64,000 nucleotides of DNA from contig NZ_JACHXO010000002.1 in NCBI RefSeq assembly GCF_014192155.1, positions 124,001 through 188,000 on the forward strand. Direction: 5' to 3'. The stretch comes from Roseateles terrae. Lineage in GTDB: Bacteria > Pseudomonadota > Gammaproteobacteria > Burkholderiales > Burkholderiaceae_C. Each line of letters begins with the position of its first letter. The first letter of the stretch is position 1. This document shows, in pieces, positions 53,441-63,787 of this stretch. The translations under genes and the position numbers were made by a program. The notes beneath the pieces were generated by a model. That model was not told the DNA's origin and ran no database searches. It worked only from the letters and a program-made list of their open reading frames with translations.

Positions 53441-54925
53441 TCACATCAGCACGATGTCGTAATGCTCGGTCTGATTGGTCGGCTCGGCCGTCAATGAAAT
53501 CGGCTTGCCAATGAAGTCTGACAGCCCGGCCAGATGCTGGCTCTCTTCATCCAACAGCATCTCCACCACATTCGCCGCCGCCACCACCCGGAATTCTTTC
53601 GGGTTGAACTGCCGGGACTCCCGCAGGATCTCCCGCATGATCTCGTAGCAGATGCTTCGGGCCGTCTTCACCTGCCCGCGGGCCTCGCAGGTCGGGCACG
53701 GCTCGCACAGCATGCGGGACAGACTCTCGCGGGTGCGCTTGCGGGTCAGTTCCACCAGCCCCAGCTGGGTGAAGCCGCCGACCGTCACCTTGGTGCGGTC
53801 GCGACTCAGCTGCTTGCGGAACTCCTGCAGCACCGCCGTCTTGTGCTCCTCGCGGGTCATGTCGATGAAGTCAACGATGATGATCCCGCCCAGGTTGCGC
53901 AGCCGCAGTTGCCGTCCAATCGCGCCCGCGGCCTCCAGGTTGGTCTTGAAGATGGTGTCGTCGAAATTCCGCGCACCCACAAAGCCGCCCGTGTTGACGT
54001 CAATCGTGGTCATCGCTTCGGTCTGGTCGATGATCAGGTAGCCGCCCGACTTCAGATCCACCCGTCGTGCCAACGCCCGTGCCACCTCGGCGTCGATGTT
54101 GTGCAGGTCGAAGATCGGCCGCTCGCCGCGATACAGATCCAGCTTGGCCGTGGCCGCCGGCATGTAGGCCTCGCCGAATCCGCGCAGCACGTCGTATTGC
54201 AGCTTGGAATCGATGCGGATGGAATTGGTCCGCTCACTGGCCAGGTCGCGCAGCACCCGTTCCACCAAACTCAGGTCCTGGAACAGCAAGGTGCCCGGCG
54301 GCTCGCGCAGGCTCTTCTCGCGAATGGTGCCCCAGGTCTTGCGCAAGTAGGCGATGTCGGCCGCCAGTTCGTCGTCGCTCGCTTCTTCCGCATTGGTCCG
54401 CAGGATGAAGCCGCCGGTGTTGCCGTCCTGCACGCCCGCCGAGGCGAGCGTCTGCATGCGGCTGCGCAGCGCATCACGTGCCTCCGGCGAGCCGATCTTC
54501 TGCGAGATGCCGATGTGGTTGTCCTGCGGCAGATGCACCAGCAGCCGCCCCGCAATCGAGATCTGGGTGGACAGTCGCGCGCCCTTGGTCCCGATCGGGT
54601 CCTTGATCACCTGGACCGTCAGCGCCTGGCCTTCATAGACCTGCCGCTCGATCGGCACCGGATGAGCCCCGTCCCCATGATGGTTGCGGGGCGTCACGCC
54701 ATTCAGATGCAGGTCGGCCACATGCAGGAAGGCGGCCCGCTCCAGGCCGATATCGATGAACGCGGACTGCATGCCCGGCAGCACCCGCGCCACCTTGCCC
54801 AGATACACGTTGCCCACCAGGCCGCGCTCGAGCGTGCGCTCGATGTGCAATTCCTGCACCGCGCCGTTCTCGACCACCGCCACCCGTGTCTCCTGCGGGG
54901 ACCAGTTGATCAGGATATCTTCCAT
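53441..54925 (-). CDS. rng: Ribonuclease G
   Basis: RNase G matures 16S rRNA and degrades some mRNAs. From ATG 54925 (GGAG about 10 bp upstream) the protein has 494 residues: an S1 domain near residues 35-120 (GLVGNVYLGKVARVLPGMQS), the catalytic DNase I-like region with SGGYLIIDQTEAMTTIDVNT and IIIVDFIDMTREEHKTAVLQ, and the zinc-link Cys motif MLCEPCPTCEARGQV. It follows maf by about 50 bp, as commonly found in the order. Confidence 0.97.
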   Translation of the reverse strand: MEDILINWSPQETRVAVVENGAVQELHIERTLERGLVGNVYLGKVARVLPGMQSAFIDIGLERAAFLHVADLHLNGVTPRNHHGDGAHPVPIERQVYEGQALTVQVIKDPIGTKGARLSTQISIAGRLLVHLPQDNHIGISQKIGSPEARDALRSRMQTLASAGVQDGNTGGFILRTNAEEASDDELAADIAYLRKTWGTIREKSLREPPGTLLFQDLSLVERVLRDLASERTNSIRIDSKLQYDVLRGFGEAYMPAATAKLDLYRGERPIFDLHNIDAEVARALARRVDLKSGGYLIIDQTEAMTTIDVNTGGFVGARNFDDTIFKTNLEAAGAIGRQLRLRNLGGIIIVDFIDMTREEHKTAVLQEFRKQLSRDRTKVTVGGFTQLGLVELTRKRTRESLSRMLCEPCPTCEARGQVKTARSICYEIMREILRESRQFNPKEFRVVAAANVVEMLLDEESQHLAGLSDFIGKPISLTAEPTNQTEHYDIVLM

Positions 54926-54978
54926 ATTGTTGTGCTCCAGCGCTCCCGTCAGCCTCGGGGCTGACGGCATCGCTTGGG

Positions 54979-55593
54979 CTACAGCACCCAGCCTGCGACC
55001 TTCAGCAAGCGGGCCGTTTCATGCAGCGGCAGCCCCATGATGCCCGAATAACTGCCGCTGATGTGGCTGATCCATGCCGCCGCCTGACTTTGTATCGCAT
55101 AGCTGCCGGCCTTGCCCATCGGCTCGCCGGAGGCCACATACGCCGCCAGCCGGTCCTCCGGCACCGCCTCGAAGCGGACGGTGGACACGCTCAGTGCCGC
55201 GGAGATCTGCTCAGCGCCCTGGGCATCCGTGTGCCCCAGCGCCACGGCCGTCAGCACCCGATGCGTTTGGCCGCTGAGCCGGCGCAGCGTCGCCAGGGCC
55301 TCGTCGGCATTCGCCGGCTTGCCCAGGATGTCGGCGCCCAGCGCGACGGTGGTGTCGGCACACAGCACCGCGCCTGCCGGCAGGCCGCGACGGCCCCGCC
55401 GCTCCAGCGCTGCCTTCAGCTTGGCCAGGGTCACCCGCTGGACATAGTCGTCCGGCGACTCCCCTGCCCTCACCGCTTCCAGCGCCTCCGCATCTTCGTC
55501 CTCGCCAGGCAGCAGCAACTCATGCGCCACGCCGATCTGATCGAGCAACTGGCGACGGCGGGGGCTTTGCGAAGCGAGATAGAGGATGGGCAT
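54979..55593 (-). CDS. maf: Maf-family nucleotide pyrophosphatase
   Basis: Maf proteins hydrolyse non-canonical or dTTP/UTP-type nucleoside triphosphates. From ATG 55593 the protein has 204 residues with MPILYLASQSPRRRQLLDQI, VLCADTTVALGADILGKPAN and SYAIQSQAAAWISHISGSYS. The start lies 20 bp after the rlmH stop. Confidence 0.95.
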   Translation of the reverse strand: MPILYLASQSPRRRQLLDQIGVAHELLLPGEDEDAEALEAVRAGESPDDYVQRVTLAKLKAALERRGRRGLPAGAVLCADTTVALGADILGKPANADEALATLRRLSGQTHRVLTAVALGHTDAQGAEQISAALSVSTVRFEAVPEDRLAAYVASGEPMGKAGSYAIQSQAAAWISHISGSYSGIMGLPLHETARLLKVAGWVL

Positions 55594-55612
55594 CAAGACG
55601 GAACTCGGCAAC

Positions 55613-56083
55613 TCATTCACGGTGATACGGATGCCCTTCCATCACCGACCAGGCCCGGTACAGGCCTTCGGCGAGCAGCACCCGCACAAAGGCATGCGGC
55701 AGGGTCAGGTCGGAGAGGCGGAGCATCTCGTCGGCGGTGGCCTTCAAGCCAGGGTCCAGACCGTCCGGGCCCCCGATGAAGATCGCGACATCCCGCCCGT
55801 CGCCGCGCCAGGTCTCCAGGCGCTGCGCGAGCTGCCGGGAGGTGACCCGGTCGCCACGCTCGTCGAGGATCACCCGGCGCGCGCCCTTGGGGCAGGCGCC
55901 TTCCAGACGCTGCGCCTCGGCGGCCATCAGTTGCTCGGTGCTCTTGCCGGTGGTCCGGGGCTCGGCCTTGACGGCCTTGAGCTCCAGACGCATCTCGGGC
56001 GGGAAGCGCTTGGCGAAGTCCTCGTACGCTTCATCCGCCCAGGCCGGCATCTTCTGGCCGACCGCACACAACACCAGCCGCAC
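55613..56083 (-). CDS. rlmH: 23S rRNA (pseudouridine1915-N3)-methyltransferase RlmH
   Basis: The 156-residue SPOUT methyltransferase has the knotted C-terminal AdoMet site: [20 protein letters not shown] followed by [20 protein letters not shown] and the usual end [11 protein letters not shown]. It starts 4 bp after the rsfS stop and belongs to the conserved nadD-rsfS-rlmH-maf block. Confidence 0.97.
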   Translation of the reverse strand: MRLVLCAVGQKMPAWADEAYEDFAKRFPPEMRLELKAVKAEPRTTGKSTEQLMAAEAQRLEGACPKGARRVILDERGDRVTSRQLAQRLETWRGDGRDVAIFIGGPDGLDPGLKATADEMLRLSDLTLPHAFVRVLLAEGLYRAWSVMEGHPYHRE

Positions 56084-56087
56084 GGAC

Positions 56088-57056
56088 TCAGGCCTTGGAC
56101 TTCGACTTGGTGCCGGTGGTCACCGTGGTCTTGCGGGCGGCGGGCTTCTTCACGGCCGACTTGGTGGCCGGCTTGGCTGCCGATTTGGCTGCGGGGCGGG
56201 CCGCTGACTTCGCTGCGGGCTTGGCCGCCGTCTTGGTGGCCACCGCCTTCTTCGCCGCTGGCTTCTTCGTGCCGACCTTGATGGTCTGCGCGATCACTTC
56301 CTTCGGCGCAGAACGGCCCGCGGTCTTGCGAGCAGCCGGCTTGGCCGCGCCGGCTTTGGCGGCGACCGTGCTGGTGGCCTTGGTCCCAGTGGTCTTGCTG
56401 GTCGTCTTGGTGGCGGTCTTGCTGGCCACCTTGCCGGCCGACTTGGCGGTGGCCTTGCCGGCAGCCGTCTTGCCCGCGGCAGCCTTGCCAGCCGGCTTGG
56501 CTGACGACTTGACAGACGACTTGCCTGCCGGCGCCTTGCCGTCCGCCTTGACGGCAGCCGACTTGCTGCCCGCAGCGCGCGTCGGCGCCTTCTTGGCCGG
56601 TGCGGCGGCGCTGGTGGCAGCCTTGGCCTTGCGGGCCGGCTTCTTCACCATCACGCCGTCTTCGTCTTCCTCGTCCATCGGCTCGGACGCCTTCACCAGA
56701 CGGGTGCCGCTGTCGCCCAGCTTCAGCTTGACCGGCTTGCCGCCCCACAGTTCTTCCAGGTGGTAGTACTCGCGGATGGCGGGCTGCATCACATGCACCA
56801 CGGCAGCGCCGCAGTCCACGATGATCCATTCGCCGTTGTCTTCGCCTTCGGTGCGCATGACCTGCATGCCCCGCTTCTTCACCGTCTCCCGCACGCTGGA
56901 CGCCAGGGCCTTGGTCTGCCGGTTGCTTGTGCCCGAGGCGATGATCACGCGCTCGAACAGGGGCGACAGTGCTTCGGTGTCGAAGACCAGGATGTCCTGG
57001 GCCTTCACATCTTCCAGACCATCGACGATGGCACGTTGCAGTTTCTTGATGTCCAT
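56088..57056 (-). CDS. rsfS: Ribosomal silencing factor RsfS with long Lys/Ala-rich tail
   Basis: Residues 1-115 are a normal RsfS (YbeB) domain: [40 protein letters not shown] and [20 protein letters not shown]. RsfS binds ribosomal protein uL14 and blocks subunit joining in starvation. After an acidic patch (DEEDED, about 128-133), a tail of some 190 residues follows, made of short K-P/A-A-K-type repeats ([20 protein letters not shown]), resembling histone-H1-like proteins such as AlgP or PhaF. Such a tail could bind nucleic acid. The stop lies 4 bp before rlmH; the ATG abuts the nadD stop. Confidence 0.95.
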   Translation of the reverse strand: MDIKKLQRAIVDGLEDVKAQDILVFDTEALSPLFERVIIASGTSNRQTKALASSVRETVKKRGMQVMRTEGEDNGEWIIVDCGAAVVHVMQPAIREYYHLEELWGGKPVKLKLGDSGTRLVKASEPMDEEDEDGVMVKKPARKAKAATSAAAPAKKAPTRAAGSKSAAVKADGKAPAGKSSVKSSAKPAGKAAAGKTAAGKATAKSAGKVASKTATKTTSKTTGTKATSTVAAKAGAAKPAARKTAGRSAPKEVIAQTIKVGTKKPAAKKAVATKTAAKPAAKSAARPAAKSAAKPATKSAVKKPAARKTTVTTGTKSKSKA

Positions 57057-57716
57057 TCAGTGCTCACTGTAGAGACGGTGCAGGCCAATATAACCTGCAA
57101 CCTTTTCGCCCACCACGGGCCTCACGTCCCCGCCCGAAGCCGCACGACGGCGCACTTCGGTGGATGACCATACCAGCGCCGGCATCTGCAGCCGCACCAG
57201 CCGATGGGGCCGGTCCAGCAGCGCCGCCGGCGCCTTCACTTCGTCGGACCCGCGGGCGGCCACGGCCAGCCCCACACGTCCGATCAGGTCTTCCCACCCT
57301 CGCCAGGTGGGAAGACCCGCCAATTGATCCTGTCCCAGGATCAGCCAGAGCTGATCACCGGGATGTTGCGCCTGCCAGTCCTTCACCGACTCCAGCGTGT
57401 AGCTGGGACCGGCGCGGCGCAGTTCGCTGTCGTCCAGCACGAACCGGGGTTCGTCTTCAATCATCAGCCGGACCATGGCCGCCCGATGCTCCGCGGCCGC
57501 CAATGTCCGACCGGCCTGCTGCTTCTGCCACGGCTGGCCAGCCACCACCCAGCGGACTTCGTCCAGCCGCAGCTGCGCCAGTGCCGCTTCGGCCAGGGCT
57601 CGATGCGCCAGATGCACCGGGTCGAACGACCCGCCGAACCACCCGACCTGCCGGACCTGGGCACGCCCCGTGGCCGACGACGGCCCGGCGATCGCTGCGG
57701 TGCCGTTCAGAACCAC
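57057..57716 (-). CDS. nadD: Nicotinate-nucleotide adenylyltransferase NadD
   Basis: NadD adenylates nicotinate mononucleotide in NAD synthesis. The 219-residue protein has the nucleotidyltransferase motif [20 protein letters not shown], then [20 protein letters not shown] and WSSTEVRRR (the ISSTxIR-type motif). GTG 57716 overlaps hemF by 10 bp. Together with nadA and nadB at 3.3-6.5 kb, three steps of de novo NAD synthesis are in the window. Confidence 0.96.
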   Translation of the reverse strand: MVLNGTAAIAGPSSATGRAQVRQVGWFGGSFDPVHLAHRALAEAALAQLRLDEVRWVVAGQPWQKQQAGRTLAAAEHRAAMVRLMIEDEPRFVLDDSELRRAGPSYTLESVKDWQAQHPGDQLWLILGQDQLAGLPTWRGWEDLIGRVGLAVAARGSDEVKAPAALLDRPHRLVRLQMPALVWSSTEVRRRAASGGDVRPVVGEKVAGYIGLHRLYSEH

Positions 57717-58642
57717 AGGTGGGTCGCTTCTTCGTCCGCCCAGTCACGCGGCCGGAGGAAGTCGGTGTAGAGCCGCGCTTCCGGCGTGCCGGGCTCCGGC
57801 TGCCAGTCATACCGCCACTGGGCCATCGGCGGCATGGACATCAGGATAGATTCCGTCCGTCCGCCCGACTGGAGCCCGAACAGCGTGCCACGGTCAAAAA
57901 CCAGATTGAACTCCACATACCGACCACGACGGTAGGCCTGGAAGTCCCGTTCCCGCTCGCCGTACGCGGCGCCATGCCGGCGTTCGACGATCGGCTGGTA
58001 GGCCGGCACAAAGGCGTCGCCCACCGACTGCATCATGCCGAAGGCCTCATCGAAGCCGCCCTCGGCGTAGTCGTCGAAGAAGACGCCGCCGATGCCTCGC
58101 GGCTCGTTGCGGTGCTTCAGATAGAAGTATTCGTCGCACCAGGCCTTGAAGCGCGGATACAGCTCCGCGCCGTGAGGCTCCAGTGCCGACCGGCAGGTGC
58201 GATGGAAATGCTGGGCGTCCCGCTCGAACCCGTAATACGGAGTGAGGTCCATGCCGCCGCCAAACCACACCACCGCCGGCGCTTCCGCCGGCAGGGCCGC
58301 GAACATCCGCACATTCATGTGGACGGTCGGCACATACGGATTGTGCGGGTGCAGCACCAGGGACACCCCCATCGCCTCAAACGGCGCCCCGGCCAGCTCC
58401 GGCCGGTGGGCCGTGGCAGACGGGGGCAACACCCGGCCCTTCACATGCGAGAAATTCACCCCGCCGCGCTCGAACAACCCGCCATTCTCGATCAAACGCA
58501 CGCGCCCGTCACCTTCGAGGCGCCCACCGGGCTCCCGCTGCCAGACGTCTTCAATGAAAGACTGTCCGTCCAGCGCCTCCATCGAGGAGACGATGCGCTG
58601 CTGCAAGCCCAGCAGGTAGTCGCGCACCAACTGAGTGTTCAT
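57707..58642 (-). CDS. hemF: Oxygen-dependent coproporphyrinogen III oxidase
   Basis: HemF decarboxylates coproporphyrinogen III to protoporphyrinogen IX with O2 in heme synthesis. ATG 58642 follows AAAGGTGA; the protein has 311 residues with the family segments [58 protein letters not shown] and [20 protein letters not shown]. Length is normal. An oxygen-dependent enzyme fits an aerobic organism. Confidence 0.97.
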   Translation of the reverse strand: MNTQLVRDYLLGLQQRIVSSMEALDGQSFIEDVWQREPGGRLEGDGRVRLIENGGLFERGGVNFSHVKGRVLPPSATAHRPELAGAPFEAMGVSLVLHPHNPYVPTVHMNVRMFAALPAEAPAVVWFGGGMDLTPYYGFERDAQHFHRTCRSALEPHGAELYPRFKAWCDEYFYLKHRNEPRGIGGVFFDDYAEGGFDEAFGMMQSVGDAFVPAYQPIVERRHGAAYGERERDFQAYRRGRYVEFNLVFDRGTLFGLQSGGRTESILMSMPPMAQWRYDWQPEPGTPEARLYTDFLRPRDWADEEATHLWF

Positions 58643-58990
58643 CGATTCACCTTTCTTCAGGACGCTTCGCCCTCTCCGCCGCGGTCTGGGCCGGCTCGCG
58701 CCGATCTGCAGCGCCCGCCGCCGCCCAGCGCCAATGAGGCACCCATCGGGCACCCATCAACGCCAGCCAGCGTCAACCCTCACCTGATGGCGCCGCCCTG
58801 CCCTCATGTCGGCGCGCCATCCCGCAAGGGGGCGATTGTCGGTCCTAAATGGGGTGATGCGTCGCGAGGTGCTCCGGGCGGGTTGGCAAGGTGTGGTGAG
58901 AAGCTTGATTTGGGGTGAATCCAGAGGGCCATCTTCAAACGCCGGTGCCGCTGGCGCGGGTGACACGGACTGGGCGGATGGGCCGGGCTT
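58643..58990. other. 348-bp stretch upstream of hemF, nothing recognised
   Basis: No coding sequence, repeat or hairpin stands out between the acyltransferase stop and hemF. It should contain the hemF promoter. Confidence 0.4.
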
Positions 58991-59821
58991 TCAAGCACGC
59001 AGCCGGATCGGGCCGGCCTGGTCGGGGTGCTTGCCCTGGCGGCCCTTGAGCACTTCGGCAAACAGGGCGAAGTCGCGTGCGGGGTCTCCGCTGAGCTCGA
59101 CGAATTCGGTGAACACCACCGTGCGGGTGGCGTAGTCGAAGGCGGTCACCGCCACCGGCACCTTGGCCTGCACGGCCACCCAGTAAGCCCCCGACTTCCA
59201 GCTGTCGGTATAGGACCGGGTGCCCTCCGGCGCCACGATCAGCCAAAACTGCTCGCCCCGCTCCCGCGCACGCTCCATCTGCGCCACGGTGTCGCCCACC
59301 AGACCATTGGCGGCACGGCGGTTCACCGGAACACCGCCGACGGCGCGCATCCAGCGGCCAAACAGCGGCAGCTTGAAGAGGCTGTCCTTCGCCCAGAACT
59401 TCAGTTCGAAGCCCATCGTCCATTTGGACAGCAGGCCAATGGGGAAGTCCCAATTGGAGGTGTGCGGGTAGACCATCACCACGCCCTGCCGCGCCGGCAG
59501 CGAGCGGCCGGCCACCTTCCAGCCGAAGAGCCCCAAGATCCACCCCGCCAGACGGCTACCGGGTGGCAGCGGAATCATCGGACCGGTCCAGCGGCGCGGC
59601 AAGGCTGCATTCCTGGAGGGTGCCCCGACGGAAGGCTCGCCGACGGAGGGCTCGCCGACGGAGAAATCGCCAGCGGAGTCCTCAACCGCAGAGGCAGCCC
59701 CCGCGCCGGCCGAGAACGCCGTGTCCGTCGCCGAAGGGGCGTGCTGGAGACGCTCGAGAGTCAAGATATCGCTCAAAGTTTCTGGAACCGATATGTTCAA
59801 AGAGCCGCGCTGCCGAAGCAA
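58991..59821 (-). CDS. PlsC-like 1-acylglycerol-3-phosphate O-acyltransferase family protein
   Basis: The core (residues about 75-276 of the longest frame) has the acyltransferase motifs VMVYPHTSNWDFPIGLLSKW (H-x4-D), GRWMRAVGGVPVNRRAANGL and LIVAPEGTRSYTDSWKSGAY. It would acylate a lysophospholipid-like substrate at the membrane. The N-terminus is unclear: the longest frame starts at TTG 59821 and includes a low-complexity segment with S-V-G-E-P tandem repeats encoded at about 59625-59670, while ATG 59578 would cut into the conserved WTGP region. The true start is therefore probably upstream of 59578, at a non-ATG codon. Confidence 0.75.
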   Translation of the reverse strand: MLRQRGSLNISVPETLSDILTLERLQHAPSATDTAFSAGAGAASAVEDSAGDFSVGEPSVGEPSVGAPSRNAALPRRWTGPMIPLPPGSRLAGWILGLFGWKVAGRSLPARQGVVMVYPHTSNWDFPIGLLSKWTMGFELKFWAKDSLFKLPLFGRWMRAVGGVPVNRRAANGLVGDTVAQMERARERGEQFWLIVAPEGTRSYTDSWKSGAYWVAVQAKVPVAVTAFDYATRTVVFTEFVELSGDPARDFALFAEVLKGRQGKHPDQAGPIRLRA

Positions 59822-59920
59822 CGGGCATTGAACAAATCCAGCCCCGAAACCCTGAAAACTACCGCGTAACGCCGGGCGCGTGGCGGGTGCCCGCTCGGCG
59901 CTTCACGGCAGAAGGACCGC

Positions 59921-61204
59921 TCAGCGCTTCACCGCCCGGTGACCAATATCCTGCCGGTACTGCTTGCCTTCGAACTGGATGGACGTCAGCGCCTGATAGG
60001 CCCGCTGCTGGGCATGGCGCACCGCCTCGCCCAGCGCGGTCACGCACAGCACTCGCCCGCCGCTGGTCACCAGGCTGCCATCCGGCTGCTGGGCGGTACC
60101 GGCGTGGAAGACCATCGCATCTTCGGCATCTTCCGGCAGGCCGGAGATCACGTCGCCCTTGCGAGGCGACAACGGGTAGCCCCCGGCAGCCATGACCACG
60201 CCCAGCGCGGCGCGACGGTCCCACTGCAGCTCGGCCTGGTCCAGCGTGCCGTCCGTGGCGTGCATCAGCACCTCGAACAGGTCGCTCTTGAGGCGCATCA
60301 TGATCGGCTGCGTTTCCGGATCGCCCATGCGGGTGTTGAATTCCACGGTGCGCGGCTGACCGTTGGCATCGATCATCAGACCGGCATACAGGAAGCCGGT
60401 GAACGGCATGCCGTCCCGTGCCATGCCCTGAATGGTGGGCGTGATGATTTCGTGCATCACCTTCGCGTGCACGTTGGGCGTGACCACCGGCGCCGGGGAA
60501 TAGGCCCCCATGCCGCCGGTATTGGGACCCTGGTCGCCGTCCTGCAGGCGTTTGTGGTCCTGGCTGGTCGCCAGCGGCAGCACGTTCTTGCCGTCGCACA
60601 GCACGATGAAGCTGGCTTCTTCGCCTTCCAGGAACTGCTCGATCACCACGCGCGCGCCGCCTTCGTTGTGCACCACGCCCAGCTTGTTGTCCGCGAGGAT
60701 CCAGTCGATCGCCTGATGGGCTTCTTCCAGAGTCATGGCCACGACCACGCCCTTGCCGGCCGCCAGGCCGTCCGCCTTGATGACGATAGGCGCACCCTGC
60801 GCGTCAACATAGGCATGCGCCTGGGCCGGATCGGAGAAGGTCTCGTAAGCCGCCGTGGGAATGCCATGGCGCTTCATGAAGTCCTTGGCGAAGGCCTTGG
60901 ACGACTCCAGTTGCGCCGCCGCCCGGGTGGGGCCGAAGATGCGCAGGCCGCGGGCGCGGAATTCATCCACCACGCCGGCCGCCAGGAAGGCCTCGGGGCC
61001 GACCACCGTCAAGGCGATCTTCTGTTCCTGAGCGAAGTCGGCCAGGGCCTTGATATCGGTGATCGGGACATTCTTGAGTCGCGAATCCCGTGCCGTGCCG
61101 CCGTTGCCCGGCGCCACGAACACCTGACTGACGCGCTCCCCCTGCGCCAGCCGCCACGCGAGCGCATGTTCGCGCCCGCCATTACCCAGAACCAGGACCT
61201 TCAT
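59921..61204 (-). CDS. purD: Phosphoribosylamine-glycine ligase
   Basis: PurD performs the second step of purine synthesis. The 427-residue ATP-grasp enzyme has MKVLVLGNGGREHALAWRLA, APIVIKADGLAAGKGVVVAM, DGDQGPNTGGMGAYSPAPVV and VEFNTRMGDPETQPIMMRL. It starts 24 bp after the yebC stop, on the same strand, forming a probable yebC-purD transcript. Confidence 0.98.
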   Translation of the reverse strand: MKVLVLGNGGREHALAWRLAQGERVSQVFVAPGNGGTARDSRLKNVPITDIKALADFAQEQKIALTVVGPEAFLAAGVVDEFRARGLRIFGPTRAAAQLESSKAFAKDFMKRHGIPTAAYETFSDPAQAHAYVDAQGAPIVIKADGLAAGKGVVVAMTLEEAHQAIDWILADNKLGVVHNEGGARVVIEQFLEGEEASFIVLCDGKNVLPLATSQDHKRLQDGDQGPNTGGMGAYSPAPVVTPNVHAKVMHEIITPTIQGMARDGMPFTGFLYAGLMIDANGQPRTVEFNTRMGDPETQPIMMRLKSDLFEVLMHATDGTLDQAELQWDRRAALGVVMAAGGYPLSPRKGDVISGLPEDAEDAMVFHAGTAQQPDGSLVTSGGRVLCVTALGEAVRHAQQRAYQALTSIQFEGKQYRQDIGHRAVKR

Positions 61205-61228
61205 CGATATTCCTTTGCGCCGGGGCGC

Positions 61229-61954
61229 TTATTGATCCAGGTTGGCGTTGTGGAAGACCTCCTGGACGTCGTCCAGGTCTTCGATCACGTCCAGCAGCTT
61301 CTGCATCCGGGCGGCGTCGTCGCCGGCCAGGTCGATGGTGTTTTCGGCGCGCATGGTGACTTCGGCCACCTCGGGCTTGAGGCCGGCGGCCTCCAGCGCG
61401 GCGCGGACGGTTTCAAAGTCGCCCGGCGCAGTCAGCACTTCGATGGAGCCGTCGTCGCCGGACACCACGTCTTCCGCGCCGGCTTCCAGCGCCACTTCCA
61501 TGACCTTGTCCTCGGACGTGCCGGGGGCGAAGATCATCTGGCCGACATGCTTGAACTGGAAGGCCACCGAGCCTTCGGTGCCCAGGTTGCCGCCGTACTT
61601 GGAAAAGGCGTGACGCACTTCAGCCACGGTGCGGACGCGGTTGTCGGTCATGCAGTCCACGATGATGGCCGCACCGCCGATGCCGTAGCCCTCATAACGG
61701 ATTTCTTCGTAGGTCACACCGTCCAGGTTGCCGGTGGCCTTGTCGACGTTGCGCTTGATGTTGTCGGCCGGCATGTTGGCCGCCTTCGCCTTTTCGATCG
61801 CCAGGCGCAGGCGCGGGTTCATGGTCACGTCCCCGCCGCCGGCGCGGGCCGAGACGATGATTTCACGCGTGAGACGGGTCCAGACCTTCCCGCGCTTCTC
61901 GTCCTGACGGCCCTTGCGGTGCTGGATATTGGCCCATTTCGAATGCCCTGCCAT
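61229..61954 (-). CDS. yebC: YebC/PmpR family regulatory protein (TACO1-like)
   Basis: The 241-residue protein has the invariant start [40 protein letters not shown] and [19 protein letters not shown]. Members were described as DNA-binding regulators and more recently as translation factors that relieve stalling at proline runs. AGGAGAACC lies before the ATG. It is in the usual order-specific position next to purD. Confidence 0.97.
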   Translation of the reverse strand: MAGHSKWANIQHRKGRQDEKRGKVWTRLTREIIVSARAGGGDVTMNPRLRLAIEKAKAANMPADNIKRNVDKATGNLDGVTYEEIRYEGYGIGGAAIIVDCMTDNRVRTVAEVRHAFSKYGGNLGTEGSVAFQFKHVGQMIFAPGTSEDKVMEVALEAGAEDVVSGDDGSIEVLTAPGDFETVRAALEAAGLKPEVAEVTMRAENTIDLAGDDAARMQKLLDVIEDLDDVQEVFHNANLDQ

Positions 61955-62095
61955 GAGACTGGTTCTCCTGTGTCGCCAGCCCGGGAAAATCGTCGGGCCG
62001 ACGCTGTTGATGCTTCGTTAGACTGCGATTTTAGCTTTCGGAACCCCGGTCTCCGGCCGCGGGCTGTTGGCGCTTGATGTTTTTGGAGACCTTTC

Positions 62096-63787
62096 ATGGC
62101 TGACCCCATCCTGCTGGCCCGGCATGGCGAGATCGAATGCCTGCTCCTGCCGGCGCTGGCCAACCGCCACGGGCTGATCACCGGCGCCACCGGCACCGGC
62201 AAGACCATCAGCCTGCAGAAGCTGGCCGAATCGCTCTCTCAGATGGGGGTGCCGGTCTTCATGGCCGACGTCAAGGGCGACCTGACCGGCATCTCCCAGC
62301 CCGGCCGCGCCTCGGCCAAGCTGCTGGCCGTGCTGCAGGAACGCGGCATCGACGCGCCGGCGCCCTGCGCCTGCCCCACCACGCTGTGGGACGTCTTCGG
62401 GGAGCAGGGCCATCCGGTGCGGACGACCGTCTCCGACATGGGGCCGCTGCTGCTGTCCCGGATGCTGGGCCTGAATGAAACCCAGGCGGGCGTGCTGCAG
62501 ATGGTCTTCAAGATTGCCGACGACCACGGCCTGGCGCTGCTGGACCTGAAAGACCTGCGGGCCATGCTCCAGCACGTGGGAGAACACGCCAGCGAGTTCA
62601 CCACCCAGTACGGGAATGTGTCGGCCGCCAGCGTGGGGGCGATTCAGCGCGGACTGTTGCAGATCGAAACGCAGGGCGGCGACAAATTCTTCGGCGAGCC
62701 GATGCTGAACATTGCCGACTTCATGCAGACGGTGGACGGCCAGGGCGTGATCAACATCCTGGCCGCCGACAAGCTGATGGCCGCGCCCCGGCTCTACGCC
62801 ACCTTCCTGCTGTGGATGCTGTCGGAGCTGTTCGAGACGCTGCCCGAGGTGGGAGATCTGGACCAGCCCAAGCTGGTGTTTTTCTTCGATGAGGCGCATT
62901 TGCTGTTCAAGGATGCCCCACCCGCCTTGGTGGAGCGGATCGAGCTGGTGGTGCGGCTGGTGCGCTCCAAGGGAGTGGGGGTCTACTTCGTGACCCAGAA
63001 CCCGCTGGACATCCCCGATGCGGTGCTGGGCCAGCTGGGCAATCGGGTGCAGCATGCGCTGCGCGCCTTCACCCCGCGGGACCAAAAGGCGGTGAAGGCC
63101 GCTGCCGAGACCATGCGGCCCAAGCCGGGGCTGGACATCGCCATGGCCATCACCGAACTGGGCGTGGGCGAGGCGCTGGTGAGCCTGCTGGACGACAAGG
63201 GGCGGCCCTGCATCACCGAGCGGGTGTTCGTTCTGCCGCCGGGCAGCCAGATTGGCCCGATCACACCGGCCCAGCGCAAGACGCTGATGGAGCAGTCGCT
63301 GGTGGCGGGGGTCTATGAGCAGCAGGTGGACCGGGAATCGGCGTATGAAAAACTGACCGGACGGGCGGCGGCCAGTGCGCAGTCGGCGGAGCGGGATGCT
63401 CAGGCCGGCGCGCCGTCGGGCCCGCGGGACGCCGCCACCGGTCGCCCGACCGGCTCGCGGACGATGGCGGACGAGGCCGGTGACGTGTTCCAGCGCGGCG
63501 CCGCCGACAGCGGTGCGGGTGACCTTGGCGGCGCACAGGGTGGCGCACAAGGCGGCGCACGCGGCGGCACACGCGCCGGTGAGTCTGAAGGCGAAGGCGG
63601 CATGCTGGACGGGCTCAAGGATGTGCTGTTCGGCAGCACGGGGCCGCGGGGCGGTCGCCGGGAGGGTTTGGCCGAGGCGGCTGCCAAGTCGGCGCTGCGC
63701 TCCATCGGGTCGTCGGTCGGCCGGGAACTGGTGCGCGGGGTGCTGGGCAGCCTGCTGGGTGGCAAGTCCGGGCGCTCGCGGCGCTGA
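62096..63787 (+). CDS. DUF853/HerA-like P-loop ATPase
   Basis: The 563-residue protein has Walker [21 protein letters not shown] near residues 24-43, Walker [16 protein letters not shown] near residue 258-272, and [20 protein letters not shown], typical of the DUF853 branch of HerA/FtsK-like ATPases. Residues about 425-515 form a Gly/Ala/Asp/Arg-rich linker with G-G-A-Q/R repeats, and the C-terminus ends [13 protein letters not shown]. Cellular role is not established for this family; DNA or protein translocation is likely. It is divergent from yebC. Confidence 0.9.
   Translation: MADPILLARHGEIECLLLPALANRHGLITGATGTGKTISLQKLAESLSQMGVPVFMADVKGDLTGISQPGRASAKLLAVLQERGIDAPAPCACPTTLWDVFGEQGHPVRTTVSDMGPLLLSRMLGLNETQAGVLQMVFKIADDHGLALLDLKDLRAMLQHVGEHASEFTTQYGNVSAASVGAIQRGLLQIETQGGDKFFGEPMLNIADFMQTVDGQGVINILAADKLMAAPRLYATFLLWMLSELFETLPEVGDLDQPKLVFFFDEAHLLFKDAPPALVERIELVVRLVRSKGVGVYFVTQNPLDIPDAVLGQLGNRVQHALRAFTPRDQKAVKAAAETMRPKPGLDIAMAITELGVGEALVSLLDDKGRPCITERVFVLPPGSQIGPITPAQRKTLMEQSLVAGVYEQQVDRESAYEKLTGRAAASAQSAERDAQAGAPSGPRDAATGRPTGSRTMADEAGDVFQRGAADSGAGDLGGAQGGAQGGARGGTRAGESEGEGGMLDGLKDVLFGSTGPRGGRREGLAEAAAKSALRSIGSSVGRELVRGVLGSLLGGKSGRSRR

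Noticed and set aside
59921-62077. 712-codon open frame on the plus strand
   Set aside because: It is antisense to purD and yebC, both of which have complete, conserved motifs.
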